A DNA stretch of 64,000 bases from Psychromarinibacter sp048262455 (GTDB taxonomy: Bacteria; Pseudomonadota; Alphaproteobacteria; Rhodobacterales; Rhodobacteraceae): positions 62,001-126,000 of the forward strand of contig JBLXFD010000006.1 of the NCBI GenBank assembly GCA_048262455.1, read 5' to 3'. Both the position numbers and the translations under genes were made by a program. Shown in pieces: positions 7,483 through 15,279 of the stretch (its first letter is position 1; each line of letters opens with the position of its first letter). The notes beneath the pieces are model-generated. The model was not told the origin of the DNA. It ran no database searches and saw only the letters and a list, made by a program, of their open reading frames with translations.

Positions 7483-10158
7483 ATGGCCAGCCTGAACGAC
7501 ATCCGCTCGACCTTCCTCGACTACTTCGCCCGGCAGGGCCACCAGGTGGTTCCCTCCTCGCCGCTGGTGCCTCGAAACGACCCCACGCTGATGTTCACCA
7601 ACTCCGGCATGGTGCAGTTCAAAAACCTGTTCACCGGGGTGGAGCGGCGCGATTACCAGCGGGCCACCAGTTCGCAGAAATGCGTGCGGGCCGGCGGCAA
7701 GCACAACGACCTGGACAACGTCGGCTATACCGCGCGGCACCATACCTTCTTTGAAATGCTGGGGAATTTCAGCTTCGGCGACTACTTCAAGACCGAGGCG
7801 ATCCCCTTCGCCTGGGAGCTGCTGACCCGTGATTTCGGCATCGACAAGAACCGCCTGCTGACCACCGTCTACCATACCGACGACGAGGCGGCGGAGATCT
7901 GGAAGAAGGTCGGCGTGCCCGAGGACCGGATCATCCGCATCGCCACCTCGGACAACTTCTGGCAGATGGGCCCCACCGGTCCCTGCGGCCCCTGCACCGA
8001 GATTTTCTACGACCACGGAGACCACATCTGGGGCGGCCCTCCGGGGTCTGCCGAGGAGGACGGCGACCGGTTCATCGAGATCTGGAACGTGGTCTTCATG
8101 CAGAACGAGCAGTTCGAGGACGGGTCCATGCGGGCGCTCGACATGCAGTCGATCGACACCGGCATGGGGCTGGAACGGATCGGAGCGCTGCTGCAGGGCA
8201 AGCACGACAACTACGACACCGACACCATGCGCGCGCTGATCGAGGCTTCGGCCAATGCCACCGACAGCGCCCCCGACGGTGACGGCAACGTGCACCACCG
8301 GGTGATCGCGGACCACCTGCGCTCCACCTCCTTCCTGATTGCCGACGGGGTGATGCCCTCGAACGAGGGGCGCGGCTACGTGCTGCGGCGGATCATGCGG
8401 CGGGCGATGCGGCACGCGCACCTGCTGGGCGCGCAGGACCCGGTGATGCACCGGCTGGTGCCGGCGCTGGTGGCGCAGATGGGGCAGGCCTACCCGGAAC
8501 TGGGCCGCGCGCAGCCGCTGATCCAGGAGACGCTGGAGCTGGAGGAAACCCGTTTCAAGCAGACGCTGGACCGCGGGCTGCGGCTGCTGGACGACGAGCT
8601 GGCGCGCCTGCCCGAGGGCGCGGCGCTGCCCGGCGAGGCGGCGTTCAAGTTGTACGATACCTTCGGCTTCCCGCTGGACCTGACCCAGGACGCGCTGCGC
8701 GAGAAGGGCCGCGCGGTGGACACCCAGGGCTTCGACACAGCGATGGCAGAGCAGAAGGCTAAGGCGCGGGCGGCCTGGTCCGGCTCTGGCGAGGCGGCGG
8801 GGGATGCCAACATCTGGTTCGACGTGGCCGAGACCCACGGCGCGACCGAGTTCCTGGGCTACGACACCGAGACAGCCGAGGGCCAGATCCTCGCCATCGT
8901 GGTGGACGGCACCCTTGCCAACGCGCTGGAAGAGGGCGCCAGCGGCTGGGTCGTGACCAACCAGACGCCGTTCTACGGCGAGGCCGGCGGCCAGGTGGGC
9001 GACCGCGGCGTGATCGAGGGGCTGGCGGAGCCGGGGCACCGCGCCGAGGTGACGGACACCCGGCGCTTCGCCGGCGGCCGGGTCTTCGGCCACCAGGCCA
9101 CGGCGCGCGAGGGCCGGCTGGCGGTGGGCGACGCGGTGGCGCTGAAGGTCGACAGCACCCGGCGCGGCGCGATCCGGGCCAACCACTCGGCGACGCACCT
9201 GCTGCACGAGGCCCTGCGCAACGCGCTGGGGGACCACGTGGCGCAGCGCGGCTCGCTCAATTCCGACGACCGGCTGCGGTTCGACTTCAGCCACAACAAG
9301 GCGCTGTCGCCCGAGGAACTGGCCCGGGTGCAGGACGAGGTGAACGAGTACATCCGCCAGAACGCGCCCGTCGAGACCCGGATCATGACCCCCGACGACG
9401 CCCGCGGGATCGGCGCCCAGGCGCTGTTCGGCGAGAAGTACGGCGACGAGGTGCGGGTGGTCAGCATGGGCCGCGCGGCGACGGGCAAGGGGCTGGACAA
9501 GCAGACCTACTCGCTGGAGCTTTGCGGCGGCACCCACGTGCGGCAGACCGGCGACATCGGGCTGTGCGTGGTGCTGGGCGACAGCGCGTCCTCCGCCGGG
9601 GTGCGGCGGATCGAGGCGCTGACCGGCCAGGCGGCGCTGCGGCACCTGGGGATGCAGGACGCCCGCGTCACGGAGATCGCCGAGATCCTGCGCGCCGGCC
9701 CCTCCGACGTGGTGGACCGCGTGCGCGCCCTGACCGAGGAGCGCAAGGCGCTGACCAACGAGGTCGCCCAGCTGCGGCGCGAGCTGGCGATGGCCGGCGG
9801 CGCGGGTCAGGGCGGCGGCGCCGAGGCGCGGCAGGTGAACGGGCGGGCCTTCCTGGCGCAGGTGCTGCAGGGGGTGTCCGGCAAGGATCTTCCGGCGCTG
9901 ATCGACGAGCACAAGCAGCGCCTTGGCTCCGGCGCGATCCTGCTGATCGCCGACACCGGCGGCAAGGCGGCGGTCGCGGCAGGGGTGACCGAGGACCTGA
10001 CCGGCAGCGTCAGCGCGGTGGAAATGGTCAAGGCGGCGGTGGCAGAACTGGGCGGCAAGGGCGGCGGGGGCCGCGCCGACATGGCCCAGGGCGGCGGCCG
10101 GGATGCCGGGAATGCACAGGCCGCCATCGCGGCGGCGGAAAAGGTTGTGGGAGGATAG
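7483..10158 (+). CDS. alaS: Alanine-tRNA ligase
   Basis: AlaRS charges tRNA-Ala and hydrolyses mischarged Ser- and Gly-tRNA-Ala. The 891-residue protein has the full class II architecture. The aminoacylation core shows FTNSGMVQFKNLFTG, RHHTFFEMLGNFSFGDYFK and MGPTGPCGPCTEIFYD. A tRNA-recognition region follows. The editing domain has the zinc site (His568 and His572 in NHSATHLLHEAL, Cys681 and His685 in CGGTHV). A C-terminal oligomerisation (C-Ala) domain begins near residue 740. ATG 7483 matches the family start MASLNDIRSTFLDYF. A DUF1330 gene begins two bases after the stop region and is probably co-transcribed. Confidence 0.98.
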   Translation: MASLNDIRSTFLDYFARQGHQVVPSSPLVPRNDPTLMFTNSGMVQFKNLFTGVERRDYQRATSSQKCVRAGGKHNDLDNVGYTARHHTFFEMLGNFSFGDYFKTEAIPFAWELLTRDFGIDKNRLLTTVYHTDDEAAEIWKKVGVPEDRIIRIATSDNFWQMGPTGPCGPCTEIFYDHGDHIWGGPPGSAEEDGDRFIEIWNVVFMQNEQFEDGSMRALDMQSIDTGMGLERIGALLQGKHDNYDTDTMRALIEASANATDSAPDGDGNVHHRVIADHLRSTSFLIADGVMPSNEGRGYVLRRIMRRAMRHAHLLGAQDPVMHRLVPALVAQMGQAYPELGRAQPLIQETLELEETRFKQTLDRGLRLLDDELARLPEGAALPGEAAFKLYDTFGFPLDLTQDALREKGRAVDTQGFDTAMAEQKAKARAAWSGSGEAAGDANIWFDVAETHGATEFLGYDTETAEGQILAIVVDGTLANALEEGASGWVVTNQTPFYGEAGGQVGDRGVIEGLAEPGHRAEVTDTRRFAGGRVFGHQATAREGRLAVGDAVALKVDSTRRGAIRANHSATHLLHEALRNALGDHVAQRGSLNSDDRLRFDFSHNKALSPEELARVQDEVNEYIRQNAPVETRIMTPDDARGIGAQALFGEKYGDEVRVVSMGRAATGKGLDKQTYSLELCGGTHVRQTGDIGLCVVLGDSASSAGVRRIEALTGQAALRHLGMQDARVTEIAEILRAGPSDVVDRVRALTEERKALTNEVAQLRRELAMAGGAGQGGGAEARQVNGRAFLAQVLQGVSGKDLPALIDEHKQRLGSGAILLIADTGGKAAVAAGVTEDLTGSVSAVEMVKAAVAELGGKGGGGRADMAQGGGRDAGNAQAAIAAAEKVVGG

Positions 10159-10159
10159 G

Positions 10160-10444
10160 ATGGGCGCACTTTGGATCGCGCATGTGACGGTTTCCGACGA
10201 GGAGGCCTACGGCAAGTACGCCAAGATCGCCACCGAGGCCATCGCGGCCCACGGTGGCACCTTCCTGGCCCGCGGCGGCCGCTACGTGGTGCTGGAAGGC
10301 CGGGACCGTCCGCGCAACGTGGTGGCGCGCTTTCCCTCCGTCGAGAAGGCGGTGGAGTGCTACAACTCGCCCCGCTACCAGGAGGCGCTGGCCTTCGCCA
10401 AGGGCGCCAGCGAGCGCGACCTTGTGGTGGTGGAAGAGGTCTGA
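10160..10444 (+). CDS. DUF1330-family protein
   Basis: A 94-residue cytosolic protein with a dimeric alpha/beta-barrel (ferredoxin-like) pattern. WIAHVTVSDEEAYGKYA, HGGTFLARGGRYVVLEG and the closing FPSVEKAVECYNSPRYQEAL...ASERDLVVVE are hallmarks of DUF1330. The biochemical role is unknown. ATG 10160 has GAGG just upstream, and an earlier in-frame start would run back into alaS. The two-base spacing to alaS implies shared transcription. Confidence 0.85.
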   Translation: MGALWIAHVTVSDEEAYGKYAKIATEAIAAHGGTFLARGGRYVVLEGRDRPRNVVARFPSVEKAVECYNSPRYQEALAFAKGASERDLVVVEEV

Positions 10445-10810
10445 CGACCTTCCGCGCCGGCCCCGGGACAGCCTGTGACGGGTGCCCCGGGCCCGCGCCC
10501 CCCGGGGCGGCGGGAATTTCCGCAGCGCGATTCGTGGGTTAATTCCCGTTAAATCCGCCATTCCACTGCCGCGGGCCGAACAATCCCCGGCGCCCCCTCC
10601 GTTTGTTTCGTGCTTTCAACCAATGGTCTTGTTGGCTCTGCAGGCATCGCCTGCCGATGTGGTGCACATCTGCCACAAAATCGCGGTTTTGCCGGTTAAA
10701 TCCCGCGGCCCGCGTCCGAAAGGCCGTTTTAGCGGAAAGCTGCCTATAGGCCGAATGAATTTCGTCATGGTAAATCTAAGTCACTTTTCGGGTATTGGAG
10801 GTTTATCATA
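10445..10810. other. 366-base gene-free region
   Basis: The first part is very G+C-rich with several short inverted repeats (10455-10515), plausible for transcription termination after the alaS-DUF1330 unit. The second half (about 10540-10800) is AT-richer and should hold the promoter of the secreted protein at 10811, whose ribosome binding site TTGGAGG lies at 10796-10802. No open frame here has convincing coding character. Confidence 0.5.
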
Positions 10811-11095
10811 ATGAAACACATCATCACTGCAGCTGCGACTGCGCTCGTCCTTACCGCAGGTTCCGCCATGGCTTGGGAAGGCCGCACGGTGGCTTGCTTC
10901 GACAAGGTCTGGGTGCCGGCCACCTATTCGGCCACGAAGGTTCTCGTGAAGCCGGCCAAGGAGCAGTACGAGAAGAAGAACGGCCGCATCGAGTTGGTGC
11001 ATTACTCGCCGGTCTACCGCGAGATCAAGACCATGGCCTCCAAGGGCCACTGGGTCATGAAGGAAGTCAGCTGCGGCTGCCCGGCCTGCGACTGA
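10811..11095 (+). CDS. Small secreted cysteine-containing protein, unknown function
   Basis: A 94-residue protein I do not recognise. It has a clear Sec signal peptide (MKHIITAAATALVLTAGSAMA, cleavage after Ala21) and a mature part of about 73 residues rich in Lys, Tyr and Val. Four cysteines are present: Cys29 near the mature N-terminus and Cys88, Cys90 and Cys93 in the terminal motif CGCPACD. Disulfide bonding or metal binding in the periplasm are both possible. A strong ribosome binding site and a long upstream region suggest an independently and well expressed gene. Convergent hairpins follow at 11108-11182. Confidence 0.72.
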   Translation: MKHIITAAATALVLTAGSAMAWEGRTVACFDKVWVPATYSATKVLVKPAKEQYEKKNGRIELVHYSPVYREIKTMASKGHWVMKEVSCGCPACD

Positions 11096-11107
11096 TCTTT
11101 GGATCCG

Positions 11108-11133
11108 GGCGCCGGAGACATCCCCCCGGCGCC
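11108..11133. terminator. Hairpin after the small secreted gene
   Basis: GGCGCCGG (11108-11115) pairs with CCGGCGCC (11126-11133) around a 10-base loop, 12 bases after the stop codon. No T-run follows directly, so it may act with the next hairpin as a transcript end. Confidence 0.45.
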
Positions 11134-11159
11134 TGATCACCAAGTCAATACGACAGGGT

Positions 11160-11193
11160 GGCGCGGGTCATTGGCCCGCGCCCTTTGCGTTTT
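11160..11193 (+). terminator. Rho-independent terminator between convergent genes
   Basis: GGCGCGGG (11160-11167) and CCCGCGCC (11175-11182) form an 8-bp stem with a 7-base loop, followed by CTTTGCGTTTT. It lies between the plus-strand secreted gene and the minus-strand cupin gene and best serves the plus strand. Confidence 0.65.
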
Positions 11194-11205
11194 CCGGCCC
11201 CGGAT

Positions 11206-11556
11206 TCACTCCAGGTCCGTCTGGATCCAGCGGTCCGACATGTGGATGTCCGTGGTCTCCAGCCGCCCCGGGCCGAGGTTCTCGAACCGGTGCGGCACGC
11301 CGGCGGGGCCCAGCAGCACGTCGCCTGCCGCGGCCTCCAGCACCCGGTCGCCGATGGTGAAACGGGCGCGGCCCTGGCGGATGATGAAGACCTCGTCGTA
11401 GGGGTGCAGGTGCAACTTCGGGCCGGCGCCCACCTCGTCGGACGAGAAGAACAGCACCGTGACGCCGGTGCCGAGGTCGCGTCCCTCGAATCGGCCTTTC
11501 CAGTGCTGCGGATCGCGGGCCCATTCGGCCCGCGTTAATTGTTTCGGTTCACGCAA
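11206..11556 (-). CDS. Single-domain cupin protein
   Basis: A 116-residue small beta-barrel protein. Cupin motif 1 is visible as KLHLHPYDEVFIIRQGRARF, with the His-x-His and Glu metal ligands, and motif 2 as GDVLLGPAGVPHRFENLG with the third His. A divalent metal in the barrel is expected. The substrate is unknown; such proteins may be isomerases, dioxygenases or sugar-binding sensors. It reads divergently from nothing close by: its 5' end is 29 bases from the typA 3' end on the same strand, so it could be the last gene of a typA transcript. Confidence 0.8.
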   Translation of the reverse strand: MREPKQLTRAEWARDPQHWKGRFEGRDLGTGVTVLFFSSDEVGAGPKLHLHPYDEVFIIRQGRARFTIGDRVLEAAAGDVLLGPAGVPHRFENLGPGRLETTDIHMSDRWIQTDLE

Positions 11557-11584
11557 CAGTAACCCCGCTGCTATAGGACCCGTT

Positions 11585-13405
11585 TCAGTCCGCGGCCCGG
11601 GCCTGCCGCTTGCGCTCGTGCGGGTCGAGGTAGCGCTTGCGCAGACGGATGGCGTTGGGCGTCACTTCGACCAGCTCGTCGTCGTTGATGTAGGCAATGG
11701 CCTGTTCCAGCGTGAATTCCACGTGCGGGGTCAGGCGCACCGCGTCGTCGGTGCCCGAGGCGCGCACGTTGGTCAGCTTCTTGCCCTTCAGCGGGTTCAC
11801 CTCGAGGTCGTTCTCGCGGCTGTGCTCGCCGATGATCATGCCGGTGTAGATCTTGGCCTGCGGGCCGACGAACATCCGCCCGCGGTCCTCGAGGTTCCAC
11901 AGCGCGTAAGCCACCGCCTCGCCGTTTTCCATCGAGATCAGCACCCCGGCGCGGCGGCCGGGGATGGAACCGCGGTGCGGTGTCCAGCCGTGGAACACCC
12001 GGTTCAGCACGCCGGTGCCGCGGGTGTCGGTCAGGAACTCGCCGTGGTAGCCGATCAGCCCGCGGCTGGGCACATGGGCCACGATCCGGGTCTTGCCGGC
12101 GCCGGCGGGCTTCATCTCTGCCAGATCGCCCTTGCGCGCGCCGGTGATCTTCTCGATCACCGCGCCGGAATATTCGTCATCGACGTCGATGGTGACCTCT
12201 TCCATCGGCTCCTCGCGGCCCGACTCGCCGTCGCGCAGGATCACTTGCGGGCGCGAGATCGACAGCTCGAACCCCTCGCGGCGCATGTTCTCGATCAGCA
12301 CGCCCATCTGCAATTCGCCCCGGCCCGAGACCTCGAAAGCCTCGCCGCCGGGGGTGTCGGCGACCTTGATCGCGACGTTCGATTCGGCCTCTTTCATCAG
12401 CCGCTCGCGGATGACGCGGGACTGCACCTTCTTGCCGTCCCGGCCCGCCAGGGGCGAATCGTTGATGCCGAAGGTGACGGTGATGGTGGGCGGGTCGATC
12501 GGCTGGGCGGGCAGGGGGGTGTCCACCGCCAGCGCGCAGATGGTGTCGGCCACGGTGGCCTTGGACATGCCGGCGAGCGAGACGATGTCGCCGGCGCGGG
12601 CCTCTTCGATGTCCTGCAGGGACAGGCCGCGGAAGGCCTGGATCTTGGTGACGCGGAACTGCTCGATCTTCTGGCCCACGCGGCTGAGCGCCTGCACCGT
12701 GGCGCCCACCTTCAGCCGCCCGGTCTCGACCCGGCCGGTCAGCAGGCGCCCCACGAAGGGGTCGGCGCCCAGCGTGGTGGCCAGCATCGAGAAGTCTTCC
12801 TCCTGGTGGGCCAGCTGCCGGGGCTTCGGGACGTGGTTGACGATCAGCCGGAACAGCGCCGACAGGTCCTTGCGCGGCCCGTCCAGTTCGGCATCCGCCC
12901 AGCCGGAGCGGCCGGAGGCGTAAAGATGCGGGAAATCAAGCTGGTCCTCGTTGGCGTCCAGCGCGGCGAACAGGTCGAAGCATTCGTCCAGCGCGCGGTC
13001 CGGTTCGGCGTCCGGCTTGTCCACCTTGTTCAGCACCACGATCGGCCGCAGCCCCAGCGCCAGCGCCTTTGAGGTGACGAACTTGGTCTGCGGCATCGGC
13101 CCCTCGGCCGCGTCCACCAGCAGCACCACGCCGTCCACCATGGACAGGATCCGCTCCACCTCGCCGCCGAAGTCGGCGTGGCCGGGGGTGTCGACGATGT
13201 TGACGCGGGTGCCCTTGAATTCGACCGAGGTGCATTTCGCAAGGATGGTGATCCCGCGCTCGCGCTCGAGGTCGTTGGAATCCATCGCCCGTTCCGAGAC
13301 CTGCTGGCCCGCACGGAACGCGCCGGATTGTTTCAGAAGTTCGTCCACGAGCGTTGTCTTGCCATGGTCGACGTGTGCGATGATCGCGATATTGCGGAGG
13401 TCCAT
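11585..13405 (-). CDS. typA: Ribosome-associated GTPase TypA/BipA
   Basis: BipA is a translational GTPase related to EF-G that assists 50S assembly and stress or low-temperature growth. The 606-residue length is normal. Visible motifs are G1 AHVDHGKT (residues 10-17), switch II DTPGHADFGGEVER, G4 NKVDKPDA, a domain III/V EF-G-like region, and the BipA-specific C-terminal domain with VPSRGLIGYHGEFLTDTRG and KKLTNVRASGTDDAV. ATG at 13405 is preceded by a purine-rich AAAGAGAAG and gives the family start MDLRNIAIIAHVDHGK; the frame stays open upstream without coding character. Confidence 0.97.
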   Translation of the reverse strand: MDLRNIAIIAHVDHGKTTLVDELLKQSGAFRAGQQVSERAMDSNDLERERGITILAKCTSVEFKGTRVNIVDTPGHADFGGEVERILSMVDGVVLLVDAAEGPMPQTKFVTSKALALGLRPIVVLNKVDKPDAEPDRALDECFDLFAALDANEDQLDFPHLYASGRSGWADAELDGPRKDLSALFRLIVNHVPKPRQLAHQEEDFSMLATTLGADPFVGRLLTGRVETGRLKVGATVQALSRVGQKIEQFRVTKIQAFRGLSLQDIEEARAGDIVSLAGMSKATVADTICALAVDTPLPAQPIDPPTITVTFGINDSPLAGRDGKKVQSRVIRERLMKEAESNVAIKVADTPGGEAFEVSGRGELQMGVLIENMRREGFELSISRPQVILRDGESGREEPMEEVTIDVDDEYSGAVIEKITGARKGDLAEMKPAGAGKTRIVAHVPSRGLIGYHGEFLTDTRGTGVLNRVFHGWTPHRGSIPGRRAGVLISMENGEAVAYALWNLEDRGRMFVGPQAKIYTGMIIGEHSRENDLEVNPLKGKKLTNVRASGTDDAVRLTPHVEFTLEQAIAYINDDELVEVTPNAIRLRKRYLDPHERKRQARAAD

Positions 13406-13497
13406 AAATCTTCTCTTTCGGGAGTTGCCGGTGCCGTATCCCGCGGCGGCACGAAAGGCCAGACCCCAAAGGGTCGCGGCCCCGGCCTGTGGCGCGC

Positions 13498-13827
13498 TCA
13501 GTGCGGCGTGGCGTTCGAGAAGAGGTGGATCACCAGGATGCCGGAAAGGATCAGCCCGATCCCGAAGATCGCCGGCATGTCCAGCTTCTGCCCGAAGACC
13601 GCGAGGCCGATCACCGCGATGAAGACGATCCCCAGCCCGGACCACAGCGCGTAGGCGACGCCCACGGGGATGGTCCGCAGCACCAGCGTCAGCAGGTAGA
13701 AGCTGATGGCATAGGCGACGACCACCAGCAGCGAGGGTAGCGGGCGGGTGAACTGCTGGCTGGCCTGCAGCGCGGTGGTACCGATGGTTTCCGCGAGGAT
13801 GGCGAAGACGAGGTAGAGATAGGTCAT
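13498..13827 (-). CDS. Small multidrug resistance (EmrE/Qac-type) transporter
   Basis: A 109-residue, four-helix inner-membrane protein that works as a dimer to exchange protons for cationic compounds. The essential acidic residue is Glu13 in AILAETIGTTAL. Helix 3 shows GVAYALWSGLGIVFIAVIG, where WSG is the EmrE/Qac pattern; guanidine exporters of the SugE/Gdx type usually have WTG. A quaternary-ammonium or polyaromatic cation exporter is therefore more likely than a guanidine exporter, but substrate range cannot be read reliably. The start at ATG 13827 sits directly against a strong hairpin (13830-13857). Confidence 0.88.
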   Translation of the reverse strand: MTYLYLVFAILAETIGTTALQASQQFTRPLPSLLVVVAYAISFYLLTLVLRTIPVGVAYALWSGLGIVFIAVIGLAVFGQKLDMPAIFGIGLILSGILVIHLFSNATPH

Positions 13828-13829
13828 GG

Positions 13830-13857
13830 GGCGCCCTGCTTGGGAGAACCGGGCGCC
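13830..13857 (-). promoter_or_regulatory. Hairpin abutting the SMR transporter start
   Basis: GGCGCCC and GGGCGCC (13830-13836 and 13851-13857) form a 7-bp stem around 14 bases, ending three bases before the transporter start codon. In the mRNA it would cover the ribosome binding region, so translation may be weak or conditional. It does not match any guanidine riboswitch that I can recognise. Confidence 0.35.
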
Positions 13858-14025
13858 TGTGCCCGGCGGCGGGACAATGCCGCATCGGGCGGCGGGAGGA
13901 AAGCAGGTGGCGCGCAGTGCGAAGCCGGGCCAGCGGCGGCGCGGGGGCTGCCGCTGCCACGGCTGTGGTCTGCGCTTTATGGCGACGTTGCGTCGTGACC
14001 TTTGGGCGATGTGCAAACGTCAACG

Positions 14026-14084
14026 CAGCGGCAGCCCGCGGGACGGGCAGCCGCTGGCCCGGCGGCTTCGCCGCTGTTCGGGCC
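14026..14084 (-). terminator. Two adjacent hairpins after the Hint-domain gene
   Basis: CAGCGGC (14026-14032) pairs with GCCGCTG (14050-14056) with an inner GCCC/GGGC stem. GGCCCG (14056-14061) pairs with CGGGCC (14079-14084) with an inner GCGGC/GCCGC stem around TTC. They lie 40-100 bases beyond the stop of the minus-strand Hint gene. No long T-run follows, so termination is inferred from position. Confidence 0.4.
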
Positions 14085-14123
14085 GGGGAAGCGACGATGC
14101 GTTCAAGCCAGAGGCCCACACCT

Positions 14124-15203
14124 TCACTCCGCCGCCAGCATCGCCTTCCCCTGCAGGCGCTGCCGCACCCAGCCCTGCGCCTCGCGGGTGGTCAGCGCCG
14201 GGCGGGCGAGGGGGCCGTAGCCCTGCACCCCCGCCGGGCCGAGCGCCTCGGTGACCCCGGCCAGCGCCCGAGGGTCCATCGCCGCCAGCGCCATGGGGCC
14301 GGGGAACAGGCTTTCCGTGGGCAGCCCCGCGCTGGACAGCACCTCGTGCCGCGCCGTCAGCAGGTGCACGTAGGTCGCCACCCGCCGCCCGCGCATCACC
14401 GAGACCCCCGGCAGCGGCAGCAGCCCCCGCGCCGGGGCGAAGACCTGCGCGCCGTCCCCCAGAAGGATGCGGTGCTGCGGCGAGACCGCCACCTCGACGG
14501 CGGGCCGCCCCGGCCCCAGGCAGTCCGGCGACAGGCGGATCGGCCTTCGCGGGTCGTCGCGGCCCTCGAAGACCACCCGCGTGCGCCCGGCCCAGAGCAG
14601 CGGCTGCGGCCCGTTGTCCAGCGTCGTCACCACGTCGCCGGCCCGCAGCCGTCCCGCGCGCACCGGGCCCTCCGGCGTGTCGATCCGGGTTTCGGCCAGA
14701 AAGCAGATGACACTGCTGTAGGCGGTGCTGGAAGAGGTGCCGTCGGTGCCGTGGGTGGGGCTGCCGTTGCGCGATTCGGTGGGCTGGAAGATGGCGCCCG
14801 TGGTCAGCGGGACCAGCAGGTCCTGCGAGGTGAACCCCACGTTCTGACCGTCGATCCGCACCACCCAGAAGGACACGCCATTGGGATCCACCAGCCCGAA
14901 CTCCGCCTCGATCACCGAGCCGGCGGTGTAGGCGATGCCGTTAAGGACCACGTCCTCGGTCAGCACCTGCGGCGCCCCGGTCTCGACATACCCGTCCTCG
15001 AACAGCGGGTCGTCGTCGAACAGGGTCACCTGCCGCGGATCGCCGCCGGTGTAGACGTAGACCTGGTCGGTCCAGCTGGGCAGTTCGGGATTGTAGGCAG
15101 CCTCGCGCGGGTCGTTGGCCTGCACGTCGTAGAGGATATTGGCCACCGACAGGTCCGTCGGCATCTGGAACTGGGACCAGTCGTAGACTGCGACCGTGGG
15201 CAT
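14124..15203 (-). CDS. Hint-domain (Hedgehog/intein-like) protein
   Basis: A 359-residue protein without a signal peptide. The N-terminal roughly 170 residues are an acidic region I cannot assign. A Hint_2 domain follows, starting with the nucleophile-like Cys in VICFLAETRIDTPEGPVRA and continuing with RLRAGDVVTTLDNGPQPLLW, then VAVSPQHRILL and YVHLLTARHEVLSSAGLPTE. These blocks match the Hint modules found in many Rhodobacteraceae secreted or surface proteins, often beside calcium-binding repeats, which are absent here. Self-cleavage is possible by analogy with inteins and Hedgehog proteins but is not shown. It is a solitary gene between icd and the SMR transporter. Confidence 0.8.
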   Translation of the reverse strand: MPTVAVYDWSQFQMPTDLSVANILYDVQANDPREAAYNPELPSWTDQVYVYTGGDPRQVTLFDDDPLFEDGYVETGAPQVLTEDVVLNGIAYTAGSVIEAEFGLVDPNGVSFWVVRIDGQNVGFTSQDLLVPLTTGAIFQPTESRNGSPTHGTDGTSSSTAYSSVICFLAETRIDTPEGPVRAGRLRAGDVVTTLDNGPQPLLWAGRTRVVFEGRDDPRRPIRLSPDCLGPGRPAVEVAVSPQHRILLGDGAQVFAPARGLLPLPGVSVMRGRRVATYVHLLTARHEVLSSAGLPTESLFPGPMALAAMDPRALAGVTEALGPAGVQGYGPLARPALTTREAQGWVRQRLQGKAMLAAE

Positions 15204-15279
15204 GGCGAACTCCCCGCTGCGGCACCGGGGCTTTCATGCCCCGGCAGCCGTTAACGGCGGGTAAGCGCGGGCCGATGCC

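Noticed and set aside
7045..9912. Open frame of about 955 codons antisense to alaS
   Set aside because: Same GC artefact; the translation has no recognisable motifs and spans two plus-strand genes.
13828..14000. Guanidine riboswitch upstream of the SMR transporter
   Set aside because: No paired ACGR-loop hairpins or other guanidine-class core could be found, and the transporter has the EmrE/Qac-type WSG pattern.
13917..15254. Plus-strand open frame of about 445 codons over the Hint gene
   Set aside because: Arg/Pro/Gly-rich shadow; the minus-strand frame has the clear Hint motifs.
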